Below are positions 42,471 to 54,182 of a stretch of DNA of 64,000 nt, piece by piece. Made by a program: the position numbers and the translations under genes. The notes under the pieces are model-generated. The model was given only the letters and a program-made list of their open reading frames with translations, was not told the DNA's origin and ran no database searches. Positions within the stretch are counted from its first letter, which is position 1. Each line of letters starts with the position of its first letter. The DNA lies in the NCBI GenBank assembly GCA_963930655.1, contig OZ005605.1, positions 5,463,501-5,527,500 of the forward strand, read 5' to 3'. This DNA comes from Myrica gale (lineage: Eukaryota; Streptophyta; Magnoliopsida; Fagales; Myricaceae).

Positions 42471-43909
42471 TTAGACGTCATCAAATACAGCAAAACCAAG
42501 ACAAAATTTGACTTTGACATTGAAACTTCATAAAGCTAAACTGAGGTAAAGATGTCATGTGGAGTTCATTTTACTTTACTCATGGATTGGACAATTGCTT
42601 AATATCTAGTCAACATCATGTATTACGGTTTAGGTTTGCGACCACTTGCTCTAGCCAACAGGAAGGATCATGATTGCTTTACGTGTCTTTGTCCTTTTTT
42701 GGAATTCAGATCTTGTTGTGGCTAGCTATGTCGTGCAGTGGTAGTGTTGTTATATAACGGATTATTTTCTGAAAAAGATAGATCTATGCCAGAAGAAAAC
42801 AAAGGAAGCAAAATCTGAGGATGTCGAGATCCAGTAATCAACCTTCATGAGAAAAGAATTGGACGATGACACTGACAAAGAAAATTTGCTTTTCGTATGC
42901 TCTTGGATAAGTATATGGTCAATTTAAATCATGAGGTTTTTCAAATAATTGGTTTTTGGTATATGGTGTTGATTATTGAGCCTCTCTAGACTCTGAGAAG
43001 CTTGTTATTTATAGACTACGTTTTTGGGACATGCCGAAAAAATAAGACATCTTAATTCTAACCAAAAGTGTATGACTGTAAGCAGATAAGTTAAGGGAAA
43101 AAAATGAAACTGATATCCAAGGTTTCACTAGTTAGGATTTTTCCAGGTAACAGTGTCTTTTAAAGGATCTGGAGCTCATTGGTCACACCAGTTAAAAGCG
43201 TTCCTCTTCTTTTGCTATGCATGGGACGGCCCGCAATATGGCATGGAACACAAACTTATGATCTGTGGTTTCAAATGGTAGCTCAAAATTGATTGAACTA
43301 TTAGGTGGTAGAAGGCCAATTGGCATTGTATCAGTTGACTTTACCTTCAGTAGAATTTAGATGTATTCGGGGCAAGCTAAACGGAGTAAACTTTGCGTCA
43401 AAGGCTTGTTCATGACAATGTTAAATTTCACTTCCAAGTATTCCACCATTTCTACCATCCGGTGTAATGTTTGGAGTGAATAGGCAAATCTTAGGCTTAT
43501 TTTTATATTCACCATATTTCAAAGCTTTCTAGGCAAATCCTACAGCGTAGTTACCAAGTCACTGAGCCAGGATCAGCAAATTTTGCTCTAGAGGCATTAC
43601 TGACAGAGAACTACTTCAGTATTCAAAGCTCTTGTCTTCTGTTGAACGTATTGCTTGTAACTCAAACTTTGCCAGTCTAATAGGTGATAGAAGGCCAATT
43701 TCGCTCGAGGTATTACTGACAAAGAACTACTTCCTATATTCAAAGCTCTTGTCTTCTGTTGAACGTATTGGAAATCATTCTGAAGCTTCCATCACGTGCA
43801 AGGTGCAACCATTATGTTTTGGGTGCTTTGCAAACTGTTTTGCGTAACGACCTCTAGTCTTATAGTTTTCACTATATGATCAAATTCATGGATTCCATGG
43901 ATATGGCTT
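42471..43909 (+). other. Spacer with a 117-bp tandem duplication, no gene recognised
   Basis: The block ATTCAAAGCTCTTGTCTTCTG with flanks occurs at 43621 and 43738 (period 117 bp). GATAGAAGGCCAATT also recurs (43305 as GGTAGAAGGCCAATT, 43686). The plus frame around it is open for 71 codons, but I do not recognise the protein. This is the region downstream of the GILT gene. Confidence 0.45.
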
Positions 43910-45767
43910 CTAATCCAGTTGCTCTTGGCTTACAAGTGATTGGCAGACCTTGGGTACACCATTACCTTTGTATGCCTTGCAAACATAGGTTGCAAAGTTT
44001 TGATAGTCCTGCATTAAGAACAACCATATTTTGGTAAGCAACAAAGAAAAGAAATGGGCAGGGGGTTGTTGAAGGATTGCTTAGGGACTAACCTCTTGGA
44101 GTGGCTGATTATTCACAACGACCCATGGCACAAATGTATGAGGAGGATTGAGATGAGCACTTTCCTCGGCATATTTTTGTACAATCTGCATTTCAATTTC
44201 CTTTTAGGGCTCACCATTGAATGCACATGGGTAAAGGATTGAAGACTGGATACCATTCTAACAGTAACTAAAAAATAGCATGATAAGAACTCTGACAAGA
44301 AAAAAAATAAGAAAAATGATGCCAACCTTTGTTCCATTTCCACTAATATAGCAATCCAAGACAGGTTTCTTAGGCAATCCCAGAGAGTCGAAACAACTTT
44401 GCCAGTCTTTGTGCCTTCCTTCTATGGCTAGAAACTCAAAGCAATATATCAAAGCATAATGTTTGTTCTGCAACACAGTTGAACAGAAAATATATTTTGA
44501 GAAGCGCCAGAACCACATGTATCATCTTCAAGTATGTTTCATTCTCCATGGATAAATAAAACAAGAGAAAGGATTAACATTTATAATGGCATAATGGGTC
44601 GTACTGGGATTTTCTTTGGGGGTAGAAAGAAACACCAATAAAAAGAAGATCAGAAAAAGCAATCTAGAAAAATAAAGAATTCTTTAAAAGGAGTTGCTTT
44701 AGGAATTCCGGATGGATAGAATATTTTACTAGATTTAGCTATCTCTAAATTAAGGGATAGAAAAGCAGTCTTACCAAGTCCTGAAAGATGTCTATGGTAC
44801 ATGATTCCAAAGCATTCAGTATGCATTCATCAGGGCCATGCTGCAAATTTTTTTTATCAACAGTTAATCAAAAGACCAACAGTTGATAGAGATGGCATGT
44901 CACAATCAGTACCAAGTGGGGGCAGAAGGACATCTGCGAGGCTGTAAAAATGATATGATGCCAAACCATTGGGTATAGAGTGTCTGGTAAGAAATTAATT
45001 ACATTCCAAAGGTAAACAGAAGAGAACCAATAAAATGGAGGAGGGCCCACAGATAGGTTAGGAATAAAGTATGCAACTATTTCTGAGAGACTTCGAACTG
45101 GAGCTTCAATGAAGAACTACAGTCCCCGTTTGGTTCCCGAGAATCCATCCATCTAACTGCCTATGAACTGATCATAACACCGCATCTTGGTTGGAATTCG
45201 TTTTGGTTAACTTATAAACCACAACACTGTAAAGTATGCAAGGTTCAGAACTCTATTTTATAATTTTCCAGCCACCAAAAGTTTAAACCTCCGAATTCTG
45301 AGCCGCCTAAACAATTACGAAGTCAACTCTATTTCTGTCTATGCGTGGATAATGAAGGCGAACATACTAAAATCTTTTCAAATTGCCTTGCTCACTAAAA
45401 CAGCCATTCTCAGCAAAGATGCTCATGAGTAATCAAACAACAACCAAATGGAGATGAGAAATGTCACCTGACATACAACGGCATTATTAGACTTATTGAT
45501 GTAAGCATCGCCCCAGGGGACCAGCCTGAGATTGATGATACTGATGAGGTCCTCGTAGAAGACTCCAGTGAGGTTTTTCACGATGAAAGTGGCACAATAT
45601 GGACACAAAGTGTCATAGTAGAGAGAGAGATTAACCTTTTGAAAATCCATAGCTGAGACCTCGACATCGCCTGGATACGAAGGGAAGGCAGGAGAAGGAG
45701 ATAAGAACAGGGACAACAAGAAGAAAGCCATTACATATGTGAAGCACAAGTTCTGAGAAGCCATCAT
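43910..45767 (-). CDS. GILT-type thiol reductase, five exons, apparently intact
   Basis: Exons on the minus strand: 45767-45468, 44840-44775, 44467-44327, 44200-44093 and 44008-43910, all with GT-AG introns and consistent phase, giving about 237 residues. Residues 1-27 form a signal peptide (hydrophobic AFFLLSLFL). The thioredoxin-like start VNLSLYYDTLCPYC carries the CxxC site (55-58). The family signature CQHGPDECILNALESC spans the exon 1/2 junction. Later blocks are KPVLDCYISGNGTK, NPPHTFVPWVVVNNQPLQE and NFATYVCKAYKG. GILT family members (gamma-interferon-inducible lysosomal thiol reductase) reduce disulfides in the secretory or vacuolar route; plant roles are little known. I chose the Met at 45767 because it gives a compact signal peptide; Met at 45794 is also in frame. 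No break was seen. Confidence 0.92.
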
Positions 45768-45807
45768 TTGTTTTGAAAAGGATATATTCTCCATGAGGGT
45801 GCACATG

Positions 45808-45815
45808 TATAAATA
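45808..45815 (-). promoter_or_regulatory. Possible TATA box of the GILT gene
   Basis: The minus strand reads TATTTATA about 41 bases before the chosen ATG. It would place transcription start near 45780, favouring the Met at 45767 over upstream in-frame ATGs. The match to the TATA consensus is only fair. Confidence 0.4.
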
Positions 45816-45875
45816 GCTGGAGCAAGTCTCAGCCTTTTTCCATGTGTAATGTGACATCAATGACCTCATTTTCAT

Positions 45876-48809
45876 ATTTAATGAGTGAAAGGCAGGAACG
45901 GACTAAATTAGCTTTATCAATTTGTTTTTGGCAAATTCCTCATTTTGCGGTTTTCTGTCCCCTTCCAACTAATTATGCAATACTTGAATCATTTCTGAGA
46001 TTAATGTTTCTTATTCTCTTCAAAATGTTGATTCCAGATCCAAAAAAAAAAAGTATGATCAATCCGTGTGTGGAATTTGTTTTTTTTATACCGAGTAAAA
46101 ATGTAACCCGACAGATCTACCGAAATATACCCACCTAGGTCCATACCGGTGCAGTCCTTTCAACCCGCACGTGGAATTATCTACAACATCAACTACGCGA
46201 GTTATGAATGAACCTGATTTTGGGGGCCATTCTGGTGCCAAGATCTTCCCACTAGGCGCCATGTGAACTCTTTCAATGTGGTCCAAGCGGACCAAGCCCC
46301 AAGGGAAGCCTGCTGTAGAAGTAAATGTTTGACGGATCAAATGAGAACACTTATTAAATGTTTCCACCGAAAAGAAAACACTTTCAGTCGTAGGTGTAGA
46401 CTTTTATTCCTAGCAGAGTATGTATATATCCAGGATGCCACTATGAACTTTTGTTTACTATTTTCTTTTATTAAAAAAAAACTTAACCTGTATTTAGATG
46501 GGCAAAACAAAATTTCTTTTGGCTACTAAATTCAGATGTGTGGTGAAAAGCTCTAGAAAACCTCATTAATGGCACAACTGCCCAGCCAACATAAGCACGT
46601 CATTTATCTTGTAATGATTGAGCTGAAGCATTTTATTTACTGCGTTTTGGTTGTCTGGACATTTATCATCCACGCAGGTGGGATGGTGCCGTGGACAGGA
46701 AATCTTGAAAAATTCCGCGTCTCTTATCCCTTGGATGAAGATCAAGCTGCTTTCTATGTATGGATAATTAAACGTTTTTGTCACTTTTCTTACTCTTAAT
46801 ATTCTGGGTTAAGTGAGTGTAAGTGTTAAACGAAGGAAATTACTTTAAAAAAAATATTTAAGTTTTTTTAACAGGTGAAATATCACTTTTACCCCTAATG
46901 GGCTTTTGCAACCTTAATTACAGGCAAAAACCCACCGGACCCCAGTCCAGCCCAACCTCCACAAAGTGTCTTGCTCGAGCGGGTGATGGAGAGGTAAGTC
47001 TCTGTCTGAAAAGCGTTCGAGCGGTTTGACGAGCGGGAAGTCTCTGTATGAAATCCACCAAGGGCGCTCGAGCGGTGGTTAAGCGCTGTGTTATAATATG
47101 CACTCGGGGCAATTTTAGAAGGCAGACCAAGTTGTTTATAACCACTTGCTGAGCTGGAGAGAAGCATCTCGGCAGTTACAATGGACAATGCGGAAGAGAC
47201 GCAAGAGGGAGACCAAAAGGAATACCGAATCTGTTGGGGGATGGCCATTTTCTTTCTTCATTATTTTTTTCTCTTTTTCGGGGGAACTTTCTATAAAGTC
47301 CTAGGTTTTCGCTTGGTGTGGAGTTTAGTCTTCTTTTTGCTCTTGTTTTCGTTTTCATTCTACGTTCTCCATTCTTGGTTTTTCATCTTTGTTCATCAAC
47401 GTTTCTAAATACAATGTTAAGGTTTATTTTCATTGGTGTATGTTTGCATTTGAGGATGATTGGCTAGGTTTCAATACTTGGGTTATGGGTTAAACTCCTT
47501 TAGCTTCATAATGATTATTGCCTACTGTTGGATGTTCAATTTTCACCTGCTGAAACCGAGTGTTAGAAGAGAAATGTATTTTGAATAGCTTGATTCATTT
47601 CTTGTTTTGTTGTTGACGTTGGGCACAACAAAATCTTGATTTAATTAAGTATTTTCATTAGACATATGTTATGTGAATTTGGTTGTTGTTTGGAGAATAT
47701 TGACTAGTAAGAATCGGGTACTCTTCCTCAAGCTTATTCTTGTAAAATTCTCATTCTACTAATGCCTTGAATGGATTAGTAGCAGAGGAGTAGAGCCAAG
47801 AAAGATAGAACATGGAGAAGCAAAAGTTAATTAACCCGTACCCCAAGTGTTTGTTAAAATTACTCTGTTAAGTCATTTGGCCTTTACCTTTGATTTGGTT
47901 TATCTTTTTTGTTTCTCACCAATATTTTGGTATTTACGTTTCAAAATCTCATCATCAATCTGATTTTTAAAAAAATAGAAAACCCAAAAACACTTTTGCA
48001 TAGTATTTTTCCTTTAGCAATAATAGATTACAAATACTTTGACTCTTTTGTCCCCGTGAAATACGATCTTGGATTTATCCTTGTTGCAACTTGACACTTC
48101 TACACTTGGAATCATTTCCGAATTCGCATAAGGTATCTCAAACATTGACTTCTCTTATCATTATGGCTGGAAACAGCGACTGATATCCACCAGATTCTCT
48201 CAAAGTTCAGACTCTGGTTTGTGCAGAAAATATCTACAGAAGAGTATGAAACTATCTCAAGGGGGTAATAACTCAAAACTTATTAATCTGGTTCACAACC
48301 ACTTCCATCCCTTGTATAATTTTTGAATCAGACATAAGAAAGGATGCATCGTTTGTACCTAAATCCACTTTTTTGATTTCTAAGTTGCTCAAGAAAAAGG
48401 ATCATGGCACGTCAGGGACCTTCTTCGTGGCATTTCAATTTTCCAACAAAAAGTGTTGACAGTTACTAGTGAAGCCAAAGATTGCTGACGAAATCCACCT
48501 GGGCGCATTTGAGTTTTGAATACCCCCAACCAAGAGTGACTTTGCATCATCTGCGACATCTTCAGCTATTTTGACATTACCTGCTCAGAACAAGAGGGAT
48601 GGGTGATGAAGGTTTGAAGTCATTATACCTTTTTTTACAAGACGACAACTGATGACCCACCCACCATTTTGTCTCCGCTAGCGATGCTCCGTCTTCGCGA
48701 ACATCAACGATTATTTCGATGGTGGAATGTTCACTCTGTTGCGCAAATTCTCCACCGACGCTATTCCCAAACTTTTTCTTCAGGAGCAACGATTGTCAAA
48801 AGCAGCTAA
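45876..48809. other. Intergenic region upstream of GILT; one possible first exon
   Basis: No gene is supported. A short plus-strand start at 47181 (MDNAEETQEGDQKEYRICWG) after a GCTCGAGCGG-rich leader could be a first exon, but no following exon was recognised. GCTCGAGCG palindromes (46976-47080) match those in the hAT at 32243-32370. Minus-strand frames at 46086-46367 and 48577-48789 have no familiar motif. Confidence 0.4.
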
Positions 48810-49291
48810 TGTTAGAAATAAGCGCAACGGAAACAATAATAGAGATAGGATCGAAAATACCTCTAGCTATCTCTATTCAAGCACAACACACCATCTATAT
48901 ATCATGTATTTATTGGCTAGGTTAAGAATCTCAATTTGAATTTAACTTTTGTTAAATTACCAAATGGAGTGGGTATCTGAAATACCTGATGCGGAAGCTT
49001 CCATTTGCAAGAATATTCAATTGGAAGCCTTGATGCTTGGAGATAAAATTCACTGTGTGAGATTGTTCTCTTTTAGAATATGTCGAATCGTTTTTTTATG
49101 CTTATTTTCTTAAATAAAGGTACGTGAGAATCTCACACAGAGAAAACTAAAGAGAGAAATCAGCTAAGTTGAATTCAAAAATAGAGATCTGGATAAGAAA
49201 GCCAGTTTAACTATAATTCAAACTTTAGCTTAAGATTACATGAGTCTAAATACCCATGTAGATGTTCCGTGGGTCATGGGTTTTTCTAACA
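48810..49291 (-). repeat. 3' LTR of a copia element (482 bp) with polypurine tract
   Basis: The LTR starts TGTTAGAAATAAG and ends TTTTTCTAACA, so its ends form an inverted pair. Immediately right, the minus strand reads GAGTGGGAGA (49301-49292), a polypurine tract directly upstream of the 3' LTR. The matching 5' LTR is not in the window. Confidence 0.85.
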
Positions 49292-49301
49292 TCTCCCACT
49301 C

Positions 49302-50473
49302 ATCCACATTGGCGCCATCGCTACCAACTGTCTCCACTTGAACTCTTATCTCGTCATCCTTACATACTAGAAATGAAGCGTGCGACCTGACGAGAAAACA
49401 TAGGGTATGGTGGCTATATCAAGCTACCATCTAACCAACATAGAACCTGACATAAAAATATCTCATTCATGCCACAAACTATTTGATCACACTAGATCGA
49501 GTCCCTCTAATACCTTATAAGCATCAAAGCTTAAAGCAATACTTGATCTCACATCATACAATATGCTCATGATTGTGTCAACATAAAATGACATAATCGT
49601 CTGGACTATGAGCCATAAAATAAAGGTGTGTATCCAAAATAATCTTCCCTTGATACTCAAGCAATTTAGTTTCTACTTGACCACTTTCCTAGACATGTTC
49701 CGCGAGACCATATAAATCGCGGTCCTAATAAAACATGTTAAAGTATCGTCATCGAGTATCCACTTAATAACATAGTTTCATGTTCGAAGGGCACATAGTA
49801 GACCATCAATAGGTCTATAAGGGCTCACATAGTTGCGGAACAGGGATTCGTCCATCACTCGTTCAATTGGTCAGCAATAGCACATACAGTATGAAATGTA
49901 TGCTACGACGGATCTCCCACTCAAATGGGCTTGTCACACTCCAACATAGTATGAATCTTCGTCACGGAGGCACACTAATATGAGTTTCTTACTTCAGTCG
50001 CTCTCCAAGCGCTTGTATAAGATCTCACATTCGACTTTATTCAGGTTTCATGAAGTTTCATCTATACTTCATGTGCGACTTTGATAAGTCTCATCTTAGC
50101 CCAGCTAAGGCAAAATTACTTAAAATAATCTTGCACATTAATGAAACGTCAAGACAATTACTTGCTCGCCTTCTGAGCACCAAAGTAATAACTTTTTCTC
50201 ATCTCACTCGCTATCTAAGTGTTGGGGTGATCATCCATGTGAGTGGATTGATCATAACTTGGTGACACATCAACAATATGTGCTACAAAGTATCAATTTA
50301 AAACACGATGTGTATGAAAAAATGAACAATATCATTAACGCAAAAGAAACCCTTTATTACAACTGTCAAATAAGATATCCATAAACAACATATATCAATT
50401 CCTATGAAGTCTCAAACTCCTAACAAGAGTATGAAAAATATCTCTAGCAATATTTTTAGTAAACTGGTAAGCT
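49302..50473 (-). pseudogene. Copia 3' untranslated region and RNase H C-terminus
   Basis: The minus strand at about 50475-50397 reads VAYQFTKNIARDIFHTLVRSLRLHRN and then a stop: the end of copia RNase H. The remaining 1.1 kb to the polypurine tract is non-coding. The upstream half of RNase H is at 53935-54182, beyond a solo LTR. Confidence 0.8.
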
Positions 50474-50478
50474 ACCAC

Positions 50479-53400
50479 TGTCACGCCCCAAACCTCAAAG
50501 GCTAGAGGGTGACTTACTTGCAATAAACAATTAGACTTTTGATTTAAAATATATATAATAATAAATGCGGAATAAACTTTATATAAAAACTTCAATAAAT
50601 ATCTCTTAATAAAACTCAATATAAAACTCTTTCAGCACACAAAGACAAATTTGAACATGTTTATACTCATACTAGAGTCAAACATTTATTCTAATAATCA
50701 CTCAGCTACCTGCCCACGTGCCATCTAATCCTGACTATCGACACGCTCCTAATCAACATCTGAAAAATAAGGAAAAAATAGGGGGTGAGTTCGACAACTC
50801 AGTAAGCAAAATCATTATGCAAGTGTATATCCAATGAGCCACAATGTAACAGTAAGAGATAGAATATTTAAAATCTTTCTACACTGTTGAAAGTTGTTTT
50901 TGACAATTTCAATAAAACATCTTTATCAATAAAACAGTTTTATCTATATAACATAATACTATTGAAAATCATTTTTATCTGTATAAGAAAATCCTGTTAG
51001 CAATAACTATGAGTCACGTTTACCCCCGTGACAGGGTTGTGCAGTTGCTACCTAGTTTGGGGATCAGCCAAACTAAACCAATACTATGGGTAGAATCTTC
51101 CTTACTAGGGCTTGGCCATGTCCAAGTGTGCACTCGGTAAGAATCTACAAAAAAAGTCACTCTGTTTCCAGAATGGGTGCACTCAATGGGTTGCAATTGG
51201 TACCAATGCGCGGTCTATGTAATTTTGTAACTCTGGGCCTCAGGATTTGAAAATACATAACATATCATAAAATAAACTTCATTTTGAACTTTGCATCTTT
51301 ATCCTCTTTTCATGAAATAAATGCATAAATCTTGAATAACAATAAATACCCAAAGCTTTGATTTCAATCAATGAAAATATCATGAAATATCATGCACAAA
51401 TCTTGAATAACAATAAATATAAAAAAGCTTTGTTTTAAATATTGAAAACATCATGAATATCATTGGACATAAAAATAGACTCATGTTTACACATTTCATG
51501 TTATAACCTTTGACAATTTAATCATAAAGTAATGCACATAAAACTCCGATGGTTTGCATTAAAACATACAATTTCTCAAATATCACCTCGGTCTTTTAGA
51601 AAAATCTAGCATAATAACCCCGCTTACCAGGATCTTCAAGCAAATAAGCCTCTGACTTAGCACCTTACTAGGGCTTTGCCATGTCCAAGTGTGCACTCGG
51701 TAAGAATTTACAAAAAAAGTCACTCTGTTTCCAGAATGGGTGCACTCAATGGGTTGCAATTGGTACCAATGCGCGGTCTATGTAATTTTGTAACTCTGGG
51801 CCTCAGGGTTTGAAAATACATAACATATCATAAAATAAACTTCATTTTGAACTTTGCATCTTTATCCTCTTTTCATGAAATAAATGCATAAATCTTGAAT
51901 AACAATAAATACCAAAAGCTTTGATTTCAATCAATGAAAATATCATGAAATATCATGCACAAATCTTGAATAACAATAAATATAAAAAAGCTTTGTTTTA
52001 AATATTGAAAACATCATGAATATCATTGGGCATAAAAATAGACTCATGTTTACACATTTCATGTTATAACCTTTGACAATTTAATCATAAATTAATGCAC
52101 ATAAAACTCCGAGGGTTTGCATTAAAACATACAATTTCTCAAATATCACCTCGGTCTTTTAGAAAAATCTAGCATAATAACCCCGCTTACCAGGATCTTC
52201 AAGCAAATAAGCCTCTGACTTAGCACCTTACTAGGGCTTGGCCATGTTCAAGTGTGCACTCGGTAAGAATCTACAAAAAAAGTCACTCTGTTTCCAGAAT
52301 GGGTGCACTCAATGAGTTGCAATTGGTACCAATGCGCGGTCTATGTAATTTTGTAACTCTGGGCCTCAGGGTTTGAAAATACATAACATATCATAAAATA
52401 AACTTCATTTTGAACTTTGCATCTTTATCTTCTTTTCATGAAATAAATGCATAAATCTTGAATAACAATAAATACCCAAAGCTTTGATTTCAATCAATGA
52501 AAATATCATGAAATATCATGCACAAATCTTGAATAACAATAAATATAAAAAAGCTTTGTTTTAAATATTGAAAACATCATGAATATCATTGGACATAAAA
52601 ATAGACTCATGTTTACACATTTCATGTTATAATCTTTGACAATTTAATCATAAAGTAATGCACATAAAACTCCGAGGGTTTGCATTAATACATACAATTT
52701 CTCAAATATCACCTCGGTCTTTTAGAAAAATCTAGCATAATAACCCCGCTTACCAGGATCTTCAAGCAAATAAGCCTCTGACTTAGCACCTATCAATACA
52801 AAATTTAACGTATTATAATACGCTCAAACGGAAACACAAATGAAACTCTAAATCTGCCCGACAGGATTAATCCGAAATTCACTGGTCAGATTCTAAAATA
52901 TATCTTACCTATCTCGAGTTTCCCTAAAATCCCCTAATTCAACTATGTTCTTCCCTAGGATGTTAAATATACACCTATAAAATTTCATATCCAAATTCCT
53001 AGTACAACTCAGTTAATAAAATCGACATTTAACTCTGTTCACGAAGACAAACTATACCCTGAATAATTCGGTACTCATCACTTCCAAAATTCATAAAGAT
53101 CTATTAAAATATCCAAAAATCTTGAAATTTATACCAAAGATTTATATATGGGTTATACAAATACTCATAAAATTTCATGCCGAAATTAGACTCCTATCTA
53201 TGTCATCCGGTTCAAAATTCCAATCTGTATCAATGAATATTTCTCAGCAATTCCGATTTCTCTAAGCCTAAATTTCGGATTTTCAAAACCATAACAATAC
53301 ATCTCCGAAAATTATGAAACTTTAACTCGGTCCTCCTGCTGATGTCTAGTACGCAATATCTAAAAGTAAGAATTTTGAGAAGTATAAAATCGGATATAAA

Positions 53401-53934
53401 AATATAATTCGATCTACTACTCAGATCAAGAACCTGAATTTTCCTTGAACAAAACTTGAACCCAAATTTCAAATACTCCAAGAAACCCATTAAAACTATT
53501 TCGAAAATCTTGAAATAGTTAGGGATAGATCTAGAGACCCTATGGTTTGATCTCTCATAAAAATAATACAAATATAATATCAAGAAATTCGAAATACCTG
53601 AAGTTGCTTCAAGAAATTTCGTCTAGATCGTTGAAAGCAATAAAACCCTTCTTTTTCCTCTTGTTAGTGTAAAATCAAGGTGTATTAAAATTAAAATCAA
53701 TGTGTAAATCTATATATAGACTCACACTAGTAATAGACTCCCTTTTGAACTGTAAAACCTATAAACTTTAAATAATCATAAATCTTTCAAATTTTAAAAA
53801 TGTTGACTTGGTCAAAGATAAAAATTCAACTATTTTAAATGAATTAAACTCAAATTTCAAATTTAAAGAAGACATTTCAAATATCAAATAAAAAAATTGA
53901 AATAAATTTTAAAATAGAAATCTTGGGTGTTACA
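50479..53934. mobile_element. Giant solo LTR (3456 bp) inserted in the copia RNase H gene
   Basis: It starts TGTCACGCCCCAAACCTC and ends TTGGGTGTTACA, the form of large Ty3/gypsy (Tat/Ogre-like) LTRs. The flanks ACCAC (50474-50478) and ACCAT (53935-53939) differ by one base. Joining the flanks restores copia RNase H phrasing across the site, so the boundaries are firm. No gag or pol lies inside. A three-unit tandem array (51102-52790) lies in the interior. Confidence 0.85.
51102..52790. repeat. Three 563-bp tandem repeats in the solo LTR
   Basis: Units start at 51102, 51665 and 52228, each with TTACTAGGGCTTGGCCATG (TTTGCC in unit 2). They are nearly identical, with a handful of single-base differences (for example CCATGTCC/CCATGTTC, CATTGGAC/CATTGGGC). 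Each unit holds an internal duplication around CAAATCTTGAATAACAATAA. The near-identity implies recent unequal exchange or slippage. Confidence 0.95.
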
Positions 53935-54182
53935 ACCATCTTGCTACTGGAGATATGTTGTAGGATCACCTTTTTCCCGCGCAACAATGTGATAACGAAT
54001 GTCAATGTATTTGGTATTTCCATGGTATTTAAGATCCTTGGTATATGCCAAAGCCACCATACTATCACAATATATCTTAATGGCCTCATCTGCGAGAGCG
54101 TAACAGATAGGTGCTGAAAGAATCTCCTCAACCAAACAACCTCTTGTACTGCTGCTGAACAAATAACAAACTTAGACTCCAT
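53935..54182 (-). pseudogene. Copia RNase H, upstream half
   Basis: Minus strand: ESKFVICSAAVQEVVWLRRFFQHLSV, then in another frame ADEAIKIYCDSMVALAYTKD, KYHGNTKYIDIRYH and EKGDPTTYLQ. This is standard copia RNase H, broken by one frameshift, and it joins the 50397-50475 segment across the solo LTR. Confidence 0.88.

Noticed and set aside
45423..45875. GILT start at the first Met of the frame (45875)
   Set aside because: It would put 36 residues before the signal peptide and lie upstream of the possible TATA box; the Met at 45767 is preferred.
51102..52790. Possible CRISPR-like array or satellite locus
   Set aside because: Units of 563 bp without spacers, only three copies, lying inside a bounded LTR in plant DNA: a local tandem triplication.
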